A stretch of DNA of 64,000 nucleotides from contig NZ_QBUC01000013.1 in the NCBI RefSeq assembly GCF_003058165.1, forward strand, positions 1 to 64,000, in the 5' to 3' direction. The stretch's first letter is position 1; every line of letters begins with the position of its first letter. Below, in pieces: positions 43,490-51,333 of this stretch. The notes under the pieces are model-generated. The model had not been told where the DNA came from. It did no database searches and was given only the letters and a program-made list of their open reading frames with translations. A program made the position numbers and the translations under genes. Source of the DNA: Paenisporosarcina sp. OV554 (GTDB lineage Bacteria > Bacillota > Bacilli > Bacillales_A > Planococcaceae).

Positions 43490-44212
43490 ATGTTAAAAGG
43501 AACAAATATCCATAAATCGTTCGGCGATTTGGAAGTGTTGAAAGGCATTGATCTGGAAGTCGCTCCTTCGGAAGTGGTCGTCCTGGTCGGGGTCAGTGGA
43601 TCCGGTAAAAGTACGCTTTTACGTTGTTTTAATTTTCTTGAACGTATCAATAAAGGGACCATTGAAGTGGATGGACAAGTAGTGGATTCCAAGAAACATA
43701 AATTATCAAATATCCGTGCCGAAGTAGGTATGGTATTTCAACATTTCAACCTTTTCCCGCATATGACAGTGCTTGAAAATGTTATTGAAGCACCAATGAC
43801 TGTAAAGAAAATGAAAAAAGAAGACGCTGTTGCATTGGCAAAAGGCTTACTTGAAAAAGTAGGTTTGTCTGACAAAGCGGATGTATATCCAAGCAAATTG
43901 TCTGGTGGACAAAAACAGCGTGTTGCAATTGCTCGTTCACTAGCGATGGAACCTAAAGTGCTTTTGTTTGATGAACCAACATCAGCACTTGATCCTGAGC
44001 TTGTAGGAGAAGTCCTAAGCGTCATGCAACAACTCGCACAAGAGGGCATGACAATGGTTGTGGTGACGCATGAAATGAAATTCGCACGTGAAGTAGCGGA
44101 TCGAGTAATCATGTTGGACGAAGGACGAATCATTGAGTCTGCGGATCCAGTTACATTCTTTCAAAATCCAAGTCATGAACGAACGAAGCAATTTATTAAG
44201 TTAGTTGACTAA
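43490..44212 (+). CDS. Polar amino-acid ABC transporter ATPase (GlnQ-like)
   Basis: A 240-residue ATPase. Walker A is G-V-S-G-S-G-K-S-T (34-42), the Q loop V-F-Q-H-F-N-L-F-P, the signature [13 protein letters not shown], Walker [14 protein letters not shown] and the H loop [14 protein letters not shown] and the overall length match the polar amino-acid uptake subfamily. AAGGAGGGG lies 8 bases upstream. Its permease partner just upstream is broken, so it is either orphaned or serves another permease. Confidence 0.93.
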   Translation: MLKGTNIHKSFGDLEVLKGIDLEVAPSEVVVLVGVSGSGKSTLLRCFNFLERINKGTIEVDGQVVDSKKHKLSNIRAEVGMVFQHFNLFPHMTVLENVIEAPMTVKKMKKEDAVALAKGLLEKVGLSDKADVYPSKLSGGQKQRVAIARSLAMEPKVLLFDEPTSALDPELVGEVLSVMQQLAQEGMTMVVVTHEMKFAREVADRVIMLDEGRIIESADPVTFFQNPSHERTKQFIKLVD

Positions 44213-44217
44213 CATAG

Positions 44218-44257
44218 AAAACCCCGATGTCAGTTGATAACTGACATTGGGGTTTTT
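44218..44257 (+). terminator. Rho-independent terminator
   Basis: AAACCCCGATGTCAGTT pairs with AACTGACATTGGGGTTT around GAT, then TTTT. It ends the ABC transporter unit. Confidence 0.92.
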
Positions 44258-44343
44258 TGTGAATCATTTGAGAGGAAATTCATTTTACAATGTGGCTATT
44301 ATAAAGGGAATAGTCTGAAAATAAAATGAACAAAAGGAAGTTT

Positions 44344-44673
44344 TTAATATCTACGTCCATAAGGCATGCGTGTCGGCGGAACAACAACGTTTTGAGTGAT
44401 TTCTCTGTAATAAGTTCTAGGTACATCGATAATGTGTTGTCTGTTACATGTAATCAAAGGTTGAATATAAGGAACTTCCCGTTTGACATAAGAGTCCGTA
44501 TAACGGCACAAAGGTGGGCAGACAATTGGTGGAATACCTGGCTGTGCGATAGGTTGGACAGCAGGGCGCGCATTAGGTTGAGCAGCAGGATACGCATTGG
44601 GTTGAGCAGCAGGATACGCAATAGGTTGATTATTCGAGCATTGACATTTTGAATGTTTCATATGACGATACAT
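44344..44673 (-). CDS. CotD-family spore coat protein
   Basis: A 109-residue protein with C-Q-C-S near the N-terminus, a Pro/Ala/Gln repeat region (three to four copies of Y-P-A-A-Q-P-N-A-type octads) and a C-terminal part with C-P-P-L-C-R-Y-T-D-S-Y-V and the beta-type V-P-Y-I-Q-P-L-I-T-C-N-R-Q-H-I-I-D-V-P-R. This layout, ending in repeated H/Y/R-rich strands, matches the CotD inner-coat family. The octad repeats probably vary in number between strains. GGAGGTG precedes the start region. Confidence 0.75.
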   Translation of the reverse strand: MYRHMKHSKCQCSNNQPIAYPAAQPNAYPAAQPNARPAVQPIAQPGIPPIVCPPLCRYTDSYVKREVPYIQPLITCNRQHIIDVPRTYYREITQNVVVPPTRMPYGRRY

Positions 44674-44876
44674 AATAAATTCACCTCCAGTCTATATCTA
44701 TTAATAAATGCGGATTAAGAGGGTTTGGAAACGGCTTTTCAAATCATTTATTGCAGATGGGTTTTTGTTACCTTACAATAGGGTGTAATTAAAATTAAAT
44801 GGAAGAAAGGACGAAACGAGTGTAATCATTCCTCTTTATATTTTATGAACTGAATAGAGTGAAGGAGTGGTATAAC

Positions 44877-46055
44877 ATGAACGATCGTCGTTCTTTTTAT
44901 TTTCTCTGGGTTAGCCAAATGATAGCAAACGCAGGGGATGTCTTGTACATTGTAGGGCTTATTCAACTTGTTTATTTATCCAGTGGTTCTGTATTAACAC
45001 TAACTCTCATTCCGTTGACGATTACGTTTTCCCGTTTGATTGGGAGTTTTTTAACACCGCTCCTTTTGCACCGCTTTCCATTGCGTCGAATCTTATTGTT
45101 TTCGATGTTTAGTAAAATCGTTGTACTAAGTGCGGTTTTTTTACTTAAAGACGAAGCCATCTTGTGGATTCTATTGCTAGTCAGTATCATTGCCTTTTTA
45201 GATGGTTGGTCAACTCCAACCAGACAAGCCATGCTTCCTGAATTAGTAGGTAAATCTGCATTGCCACAAGCCAATAGTTTAGTAGCCATATCCGATAACA
45301 CTGTGAACTTAGTTAGCTGGCCCCTAGGAGCTTTTTTTGTAGCTCAATTTGATGGTGGGTTGCTTATTTTAGTAACAATATTTTTGTATATATTAGGATG
45401 GTTACTGACATATGGAATTAAGTCCATCGTATTTGTGAGAAAAGAAATACCCCCTTTGAAGGAACAACTTTCAGGAGGATGGAGGTATAGTTTTTCTAAT
45501 AAATCCATTCGCAATGTACTTATATTAGATATGTTAACGGCATTTGCAGGTGCCGTATGGATTTCCGCCATTTTATATGTGTACGTCGACGAAGTCCTTG
45601 ATAAAAACGAAGCTTGGTGGGGATACATTAACGCCTTTTATTCAGGTGGATTTATTATTGGTGGTTACTTATTTGCGAAACTCTTAAAAATTTCTGGTCA
45701 ACATATGATAATGGTTGGTTGTTTTGTCACGAGTCTTTTAACGGTGTGGTTTATTTACCCTCATGCAGCAGTTGTGGCTCTAGTTATCTCGCTTTTTCTT
45801 GGTATATTTGGTCAAATACAATTGATTGCTCAATTGACTATTTTGCAAACACATACGGAAACCGAACAACTGGGCCATGTATTTTCCGTTCAATCTGTTT
45901 TAGTAATGGGAGCTTTCGGCATTGCGACGTTTCTTTTTGGTTGGATCGCTGAAACATATGGGATTACGAGCGCCTTTTATTTGTCGGCTTTAATAATGTT
46001 AGGAACTGGATTTTTTACGATAATACAGAAAAAAACATTAATATATTCAAAATAA
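44877..46055 (+). CDS. MFS transporter
   Basis: 392 residues from the ATG at 44877 (M-N-D-R-R-S-F-Y-F-L-W), preceded by AAGGAG 8 bases upstream; an ATG 18 bases earlier lacks a ribosome site. Eleven to twelve helices. The N-terminal Q-M-I-A-N-A-G-D-V-L-Y and the cytoplasmic loop W-S-T-P-T-R-Q-A-M-L-P-E-L-V are typical of the macrolide-efflux/enterobactin-exporter-like MFS group (MFS_3). Substrate unknown. Confidence 0.88.
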   Translation: MNDRRSFYFLWVSQMIANAGDVLYIVGLIQLVYLSSGSVLTLTLIPLTITFSRLIGSFLTPLLLHRFPLRRILLFSMFSKIVVLSAVFLLKDEAILWILLLVSIIAFLDGWSTPTRQAMLPELVGKSALPQANSLVAISDNTVNLVSWPLGAFFVAQFDGGLLILVTIFLYILGWLLTYGIKSIVFVRKEIPPLKEQLSGGWRYSFSNKSIRNVLILDMLTAFAGAVWISAILYVYVDEVLDKNEAWWGYINAFYSGGFIIGGYLFAKLLKISGQHMIMVGCFVTSLLTVWFIYPHAAVVALVISLFLGIFGQIQLIAQLTILQTHTETEQLGHVFSVQSVLVMGAFGIATFLFGWIAETYGITSAFYLSALIMLGTGFFTIIQKKTLIYSK

Positions 46056-46110
46056 TTAACATGCTAAAGGACTTGAGGTGTCTCACTCAAGTCTTTTTTT
46101 ATTATAGATT

Positions 46111-46217
46111 GGATTTCCGACCATTCAACTTAGGTTTCCGACCACTTATCATGAGTTTTCAACCATTCGCTTGGAGAAGGACACCATTCCTCTTGAGAAA
46201 GACAACATTTTCTATGC
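46111..46217. repeat. Intergenic 21-22-nt repeat array, locus B (5 units)
   Basis: Units GGATTTCCGACCATTCAACT.., GGTTTCCGACCACTTATCAT.., GTTTTCAACCATTCGCTTGG.., GAAGGACACCATTCCTCTTG.. and GAAAGACAACATTTTCTATG.. follow each other with a 21-22-base period. The first three share TTYCRACCATTC, also found at 28628-28646. Confidence 0.65.
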
Positions 46218-46311
46218 AAAGTTTCAAACATATAAAAAAAACTAGAATTAGCACATTCAAATGTTTCGTTAAATTTTTGTCGGGTAACTTGAGGAAGAGG
46301 AGTGTGACAAG

Positions 46312-46697
46312 ATGACTACAGATGAGCGTTTGATTATCAGACTGTGTAACCAGGAACAACAGTCTTTGGTGGAGTTATATGACCGCTACTATTTGCTTTT
46401 GTGGAAATTTCGTACCGAACTGTTGCTGATAATGCTATCTGTGAGGAAATCTTACGACAAGTCTTCCAAGACGTATGGGCAAGACCTAATGACTTTAATA
46501 ATGAAAAAAATTATCTCTTCTCTCTTAATCGAATGTTGTCAAACAAAAATCAACTTAATATCGTTACAAAAGTCGTCTTAGTAATTGAGAAAATTTGTAA
46601 TATCGATTCTCCGTATGATCTCCCAAGTCCATACCTCACATCTGAAGCACGTAAAACTTCTTTTCGAAGTCAAATATATTGTCACATTTCAGCATAA
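46312..46697 (+). pseudogene. ECF-like sigma factor, region 2 with frameshift
   Basis: An ATG with AAGAGGAG upstream opens M-T-T-D-E-R-L-I-I-R-L-C-N-Q-E-Q-Q-S-L-V-E-L-Y-D-R-Y-Y-L-L-L-W, the start of sigma-70 region 2. After one frameshift near 46405 the reading continues A-I-C-E-E-I-L-R-Q-V-F-Q-D-V-W, the -10-binding helix. A normal region 4 (HTH) is not found; the rest is weakly conserved and stops at 46695. It is a damaged or truncated sigma-like gene with no anti-sigma partner. Confidence 0.65.
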
Positions 46698-46829
46698 AAA
46701 TGTTTCACGTGGCACATTTTGTCGGAAAGCATTGAATCCTACTCTTATATAGTGGAAGATAAGTTTAAATAGAAGGAGGTTTCAATTTGAAAAAATCGGG
46801 ACGCTGCTTACTACATAGACCATTTAAAC

Positions 46830-47306
46830 ATGGAACCACACCCAGAAGGTGGACACTTTACACGCAGTTTTTATTCGGAAGAAAAAATGAATACTTCAGA
46901 GAATAAAATCAGAAACCTCTATACGACAATCTACTTTTGTTTAAAGAGTGAAGAGGTTTCTCATTTACACCGGCTACAATCAGATGAATTGTGGTTTTTT
47001 CATGATGGGAGTTCATTGACTGTTCATGTGATTCATCCTAATGGGGAGTATAAGGCACATCAATTAGGGTTGAATTTCGAAAAAGGGGAATCACCACAAG
47101 TACTTGTTCCAAAAGGAGCTATTTTCGGGACGTCAGTTGATCAAGAAGGGTCATTTTTACTTGTAGGATGTATGGTTTCCCCAGGATTTGATTTCGAAGA
47201 CTTCGAATTGTTTACACAAGAGGAACTGGTAAAATCATATCCTCAACATAAAGAAATGATTGGGAAAATGGCTTATCAAAAAATAGTGGGAGAAACTCAC
47301 CTATGA
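46830..47306 (+). CDS. Cupin_5 (DUF985) protein with N-terminal frame problem
   Basis: A cupin with M-E-P-H-P-E-G-G-H-F-T-R-S-F-Y-S near the start, H-L-H-R-L-Q-S-D-E-L-W-F-F-H-D-G as core and L-V-P-K-G-A-I-F-G-T as closing strand, all DUF985 hallmarks. The true N-terminus (A-A-Y-Y-I-D-H-L-N) continues upstream in frame to 46791 but is cut by TGA. A TTG at 46787 with AGAAGGAGG upstream would join it if the A6 run were A5. So either an indel at the A run is an error, or slippage controls expression, or translation begins at the internal ATG without a ribosome site. Four-base overlap with the next gene implies a two-gene operon. Confidence 0.75.
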   Translation: MEPHPEGGHFTRSFYSEEKMNTSENKIRNLYTTIYFCLKSEEVSHLHRLQSDELWFFHDGSSLTVHVIHPNGEYKAHQLGLNFEKGESPQVLVPKGAIFGTSVDQEGSFLLVGCMVSPGFDFEDFELFTQEELVKSYPQHKEMIGKMAYQKIVGETHL

Positions 47307-48145
47307 CGATTACCTATCGTTTTTATGAGGGACCTGAAGACTTACAAAGTCAAATCAACTTCTGGATTACAGCCACCAAAAAACTTCCTTTTGCTTGGAA
47401 GCCAACATTGTCACCAAATCAATTTATTGAACAGCAACAATTTCACCCGAAGTCCAGATGCTTTGCTTTTGACGGTGATCAACTCATCGGTTATATGAGC
47501 TTCACGGGGAGTAGTGAGTTCGTGTCATTAGGTTATCCGTGGGTTATATCAGGATATGAAGGTAAGGTTCAAGATGAACTTTACAATCGGATCTATGGTT
47601 TCGCTGTAAGCGAAACATTTGGAGCAAAGATGTTTGCCCAGCGATTTGACTGGACACAACAAATTGAGTATTTCTTATCAAAAGGATTTACTGTTACAAG
47701 ACGTTCAGCTTTACTTGCAAGCAGTCTTGGCAAAAAGGTTAAAACGCATGATGTAGAAGTAGAAGAAGGTTTTGATTTTGACGTCTGGAAGACAAATGTG
47801 AAAAAATATGATGATACATCTGATGAACAATTTGCCATGATGCGTGAATACTACGGTTCAGTTGATTTCGATTTCTCTATAGCATTTGCTGGCGGAGGGT
47901 ATGTCGGAGTGACGATTCGACAAGATACAGGATATGCTGAAATACTAGCTGTAGCTTGTCATCCAAACGCACAGAACTTTTCTAATATGGTTGAGATAGT
48001 CATTGGAGAATGTAAAAAAAGAGACGTAAAATTAGTCAGTATTGCCTCATTACATGTACCTCTAAAAGATTCATTAGAGAGACTAGGTTTTACCGAGCAA
48101 ACTGAAGATGTCATGATGATGAAAAAAAGCGATCCTACTGAGTAG
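47303..48145 (+). CDS. GNAT-type acetyltransferase (280 aa)
   Basis: The N-terminal half shows a weak GNAT pattern (C-F-A-F-D-G-D-Q-L-I-G-Y-M-S-F); the C-terminal half has I-A-F-A-G-G-G-Y-V-G-V-T-I, then A-E-I-L-A-V-A-C-H-P-N-A-Q and a final strand with L-E-R-L-G-F-T-E-Q. The arrangement fits two GNAT folds in one chain, of which the second seems to keep the acetyl-CoA site. It overlaps the cupin gene by 4 bases (ATGA), so the two are translationally coupled. Substrate unknown. Confidence 0.65.
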   Translation: MTITYRFYEGPEDLQSQINFWITATKKLPFAWKPTLSPNQFIEQQQFHPKSRCFAFDGDQLIGYMSFTGSSEFVSLGYPWVISGYEGKVQDELYNRIYGFAVSETFGAKMFAQRFDWTQQIEYFLSKGFTVTRRSALLASSLGKKVKTHDVEVEEGFDFDVWKTNVKKYDDTSDEQFAMMREYYGSVDFDFSIAFAGGGYVGVTIRQDTGYAEILAVACHPNAQNFSNMVEIVIGECKKRDVKLVSIASLHVPLKDSLERLGFTEQTEDVMMMKKSDPTE

Positions 48146-48390
48146 GTTCGCTTCTTAGGTTGTTTTCGGCAAAGTTAAACAGAAAGTGGAGCCATCTTTG
48201 CGTTATACAATAAAATGGGTGGGAAAATTTCCGAATGGTTGGTATATGAAGCGGAGTGAAAATTTTTTTCTGATTGCGCTTACGGGTCAGGTTAATTTGA
48301 CATAACAATGAAAATAGGGACCCTAACAAGTTAGGTTTGTAGTCCCTTATCGTTTGTTTTTATATGTTTGTACTCTTGAGGCGCTTTTTA

Positions 48391-48887
48391 TTACCATTCA
48401 ATTTCTTTAGGATTGTCCTTTGTAATCGATAAATCATGAATGTCACTTTTCGTTTCATTGGCAGATTTGAGGACTTGATTTCGAAATAGATAGTAGACTT
48501 TGTCTTGAATGGCTAGTGTTAATGCAATCATTCCTAGACTTTTTTCAAGTTGTTCTTTCGTCGCGTTAATATGATTTAAATTAAGAACATCAATAAATTG
48601 AATAGCATACTCTTGGACATTCGTTTTGTTTTCACTCAATAAATTCATTAATTGATCATGGTGTTCTATTGACATGAAATCTGACATGACGGTTCGCTTT
48701 CGAGGCATTCTTAATTTCAGAAAGGACGCTTAGTATTCGTTTACGCGAACCTTCCCAGTCATAATACTTATTTTCATCGCCAGTGATTGTATAAATAAAA
48801 ATAGCATGGTTAATTTCATCTAAATCCCAAAAGTCTCCACTAATTAGCGCGCCTGTAAAAATTTTCAGTATGAGTAATTGATAACAT
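48391..48887 (-). pseudogene. DUF6904-like protein, broken
   Basis: From an ATG at 48887 with AGGAGACG upstream, the frame reads M-L-S-I-T-H-T-E-N-F then stops. A second frame continues G-A-L-I-S-G-D-F-W-D-L-D-E-I-N-H-A-I, then D-E-N-K-Y-Y-D-W-E-G-S-R-K-R-I-L-S-V. A third frame (from about 48708) gives helical sequence ending K-E-I-E-W. The S-G-D-x-W-D-x-x-E block followed by Y-x-x-x-R-x-R-x-L is the DUF6904 signature. Two frameshifts separate the parts. Function of the family is unknown. Confidence 0.6.
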
Positions 48888-48906
48888 GTTATCGTCTCCT
48901 AATACT

Positions 48907-49614
48907 CTATTTCCTTTTTGGCGTATAGTTAAGCTTTTTAAATAATACGTCTAACTCAGATTTAGATAAATCACGCCATTCTCCGACAGGTAAGCCATCA
49001 ACTTGAATATTCATAATACGAACTCGTTGCAAGCTCTTAATTTCATAACCAAGTGCAGAACACATGCGGCGTATTTGACGATTTAATCCTTGCGTTAAGG
49101 TGATTTTAAAGATATGAGTTGAGAGTTGCTCTACCTTACAAGGTAACGTCTTCGTATCTAAAATTTCTACACCTTCGGACATGTCTTTAATAAAATCTTC
49201 TGTAATTGGTTGGTTTACTTTAACGATATATTCCTTTTCATGCTCATTTTCAGCTCGCAAAATTTCATTCACAATATCCCCATCATTTGTTAATAAAATA
49301 AGCCCGTGAGAGTCTTTATCTAATCGACCAATATGGAAAATGCGGAGTGGATGATTAATGTAATCCACAATATTTCCTTTTATATGACGTTCAGTTGTAC
49401 TCGTTATTCCAACTGGTTTGTTGAGAGCGATATAAACATATGGATCTTCATGTTTTACCGGGTTTCCATCCGCACGCACATCGTCACCAGGTGCTACTTT
49501 ACTTCCTAGTTCTGCTTTTACTCCGTTAATTGTAATCCGTCCATCTTCAATCCATTTATCAGCACCGCGTCTTGAGACAATGCCAGCTTCACTTAGAAAT
49601 TTATTAATACGCAT
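48907..49614 (-). CDS. rluF: 23S rRNA pseudouridine synthase RluF-like
   Basis: 235 residues from the ATG at 49614 (M-R-I-N-K-F-L-S-E-A-G), chosen because GGTGATG precedes it and an S4 domain normally begins right there; a frame extension upstream has no site. S4 RNA-binding domain 1-55, then the RsuA/RluB/E/F catalytic domain with G-R-L-D-K-D-S-H-G-L (catalytic D99) and L-T-N-D-G-D. L-N-R-Q-I-R-R-M near 180 completes the family set. It converts uridine to pseudouridine in 23S rRNA; target U2604 is assumed from the E. coli enzyme. Confidence 0.85.
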   Translation of the reverse strand: MRINKFLSEAGIVSRRGADKWIEDGRITINGVKAELGSKVAPGDDVRADGNPVKHEDPYVYIALNKPVGITSTTERHIKGNIVDYINHPLRIFHIGRLDKDSHGLILLTNDGDIVNEILRAENEHEKEYIVKVNQPITEDFIKDMSEGVEILDTKTLPCKVEQLSTHIFKITLTQGLNRQIRRMCSALGYEIKSLQRVRIMNIQVDGLPVGEWRDLSKSELDVLFKKLNYTPKRK

Positions 49615-49771
49615 ATCATCACCTGCTTTATTTAATACCTCTATTATAACGCAAAATGCGTGGTGATAAGTATTTGAAGGAGTTCGCAACATCAATGCAG
49701 TCTAAGATTAAATTATGTTAATCTTACTATAATAATCATTCGGACATCCATGAAGAAAAGGAGGGAACGAA

Positions 49772-50464
49772 ATGAGCAATATAAATGAATTGTCATCTGA
49801 TTTGAAGGAATTGCTAACGATTCAACATACGATAAAAGAATACGAGAAAAATGCTTACTTGTTTAGAGAAGGAGATACAATCAAAGGTATTTATCTTGTA
49901 CAGTCTGGCAAAGTTCAAATTGGTAAAGTAACGCCAGATGGCAGGGAACTAACGCTTCGGATTTGTGGTCCGCATCAGCTCGTGGGAGAAATTACTCTTT
50001 TTTCACCGACCGCAAAATACATGTTGGATGCCAAAGCACTTGAAACAGTACAATGCGTCAAAATCACCGCTGAAGCAATAGAAGATGCACTCCCTTATAA
50101 ACCAGAGTTAGCGATTACCTTGATGAAATGGATGGGGCTCAATCACCAGAAAACACAAACTCGATTCCGTGACCTCCTTTTGCATGGGAAAAGAGGAGCA
50201 CTGTATTCTACGCTAATTCGAATGTCCAATAGTTATGGAGTTGAGCATGCAAATGGCATTCTCATCGATCAATTATTCACGAATCAAGAGCTCGCAAACT
50301 TTTGTGGTATGGCTAGGGAAGTAGTCAACCGTTTGCTAGGTGAATTAAAAAAAGAAGGCCATATTTCTATGTGGGAAGGCAAAATCATCATTCATGATTT
50401 AGCTCACTTAAAGAATGAAATAAAATGCGAAGACTGCCCGATAGCCTTTTGTAGAATTGACTGA
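49772..50464 (+). CDS. fnr: Oxygen-sensing transcription regulator Fnr (Bacillus type)
   Basis: A 230-residue Crp/Fnr protein: cyclic-nucleotide-like beta barrel 15-115, dimer helix about 120-150, winged HTH 165-215 (N-Q-E-L-A-N-F-C-G-M-A-R-E-V-V-N-R-L-L). Unlike E. coli Fnr, the cysteines are at the C-terminus: C219-x2-C222-x4-C227, the spacing of B. subtilis Fnr C227/C230/C235. D134 in R-F-R-D-L-L is a candidate for the fourth ligand (D141 there). It should be active as a dimer with a 4Fe-4S cluster when oxygen is low. It lies 262 bases before an oxidase operon with an Fnr-type site. Confidence 0.88.
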   Translation: MSNINELSSDLKELLTIQHTIKEYEKNAYLFREGDTIKGIYLVQSGKVQIGKVTPDGRELTLRICGPHQLVGEITLFSPTAKYMLDAKALETVQCVKITAEAIEDALPYKPELAITLMKWMGLNHQKTQTRFRDLLLHGKRGALYSTLIRMSNSYGVEHANGILIDQLFTNQELANFCGMAREVVNRLLGELKKEGHISMWEGKIIIHDLAHLKNEIKCEDCPIAFCRID

Positions 50465-50470
50465 TTAAAT

Positions 50471-50500
50471 GGTTACCCATTAATAGGGTGGCCTTTTTTT
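50471..50500 (+). terminator. Rho-independent terminator of fnr
   Basis: GGTTACCC pairs with GGGTGGCC (one G-U pair) around ATTAATA, followed by seven T residues. So fnr and the oxidase genes are separate transcripts. Confidence 0.8.
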
Positions 50501-50646
50501 GTGGGAAAAATCAGGTGAAACCAAATGGACACGGTTGTGTGGAATATCCGGGTGACAAAGCTGAATAAATCCAGAGCGTAGCTGAAAGAAAAGCAAATAT
50601 ATATTTATCGACAAATAGGTGAATTCTTTGTTAATAAATCTCCAAG

Positions 50647-50662
50647 TGTGATAAAAGTCACA
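50647..50662. promoter_or_regulatory. Crp/Fnr-type operator TGTGA-N6-TCACA
   Basis: TGTGA-TAAAAG-TCACA is a perfect palindromic site of the Fnr consensus. TACGCT at 50684-50689 would be a weak -10, putting the start near 50696 and the operator centre at about -42, the standard class II activation position. The first oxidase gene begins at 50726. Confidence 0.75.
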
Positions 50663-50725
50663 GTGTTTAACAGGAGAATGCATTACGCTGAACGTAACCT
50701 AATTACATTTAAGGAGTGAGAATAA

Positions 50726-50848
50726 GTGAGCAAACCAAAACACAATCCAGAAGTAAATTTAAAAGGAACATTGGTTAGTGTTTTTATCGTTGGAATTCTT
50801 ATCATCGTCATGTGGTTAGCTGTTTATTTAATGTACGTAGCAAGATAA
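50726..50848 (+). CDS. ba3-type oxidase small subunit IIa-like (40 aa)
   Basis: A 40-residue protein with a polar N-terminus (M-S-K-P-K-H-N-P-E-V-N-L-K-G-T) and a single transmembrane helix (L-V-S-V-F-I-V-G-I-L-I-I-V-M-W-L). Single-helix subunit IIa of this kind completes the fold of the shortened subunit II in ba3 oxidases. GTG start with AAGGAG 9 bases upstream; subunit II starts 15 bases after its stop. Confidence 0.8.
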   Translation: MSKPKHNPEVNLKGTLVSVFIVGILIIVMWLAVYLMYVAR

Positions 50849-50863
50849 AAGGAGAGGATTACA

Positions 50864-51331
50864 ATGCATTTACATAAATACGAAAAAATTTGGCTCATAT
50901 TTGGACTCGTTTCACTAGTTGTATTTTTAAGTATCGTAGGAGTTAGTGCATTTTCTCATGGTCATACACCGGCTGGGGGAATGACGACAATTGATCCGAA
51001 GAAAGTAAATGAAACCGCGCCGTTTGACAAGCCAGGCGTCACCCAAATAAATGATGACACTTACCAAGTGGCAATTGTAGCAATGGCGTTTGGTTACACT
51101 GCACCAGATTTAAAAGTTCCGGTTGGAAAAGAAATCATTTTTAAACTAACAAGTACAGATGTCGTTCATAGTTTTACAATTGATAACACAAAAGTCAACA
51201 TGATGGTCGTCCCTGGTCAAATTACAACTAAGTCATACACATTCGACAAACCCGGAAAGTATTTAATTCTTTGTAATGAATATTGCGGATCTGGCCACCA
51301 CTTAATGTCTACAGAAATTGAGGTGTACTAG
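50864..51331 (+). CDS. cbaB: ba3-type cytochrome c oxidase subunit II
   Basis: A 155-residue subunit II with one transmembrane helix (11-30) and a cupredoxin domain. The binuclear CuA ligands are all present: H102 (D-V-V-H-S-F), C137, C141 and H145 with M148 in C-N-E-Y-C-G-S-G-H-H-L-M. Having CuA means electrons come from cytochrome c, not quinol. Only one helix, against two in aa3 enzymes, is the mark of the ba3/B family and explains the separate IIa peptide. AGGAGAGG precedes the ATG; it lies between subunit IIa and subunit I. Confidence 0.95.
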   Translation: MHLHKYEKIWLIFGLVSLVVFLSIVGVSAFSHGHTPAGGMTTIDPKKVNETAPFDKPGVTQINDDTYQVAIVAMAFGYTAPDLKVPVGKEIIFKLTSTDVVHSFTIDNTKVNMMVVPGQITTKSYTFDKPGKYLILCNEYCGSGHHLMSTEIEVY

Positions 51332-51333
51332 TC

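Noticed and set aside
44326-44652. Plus-strand Arg/Ser-rich 108-codon frame
   Set aside because: It mirrors the CotD-like gene on the minus strand, whose protein shows family features.
46061-46315. 84-codon open frame after the MFS gene
   Set aside because: It reads through the 21-nt repeat array, has no ribosome site and its peptide repeats follow the DNA repeat.
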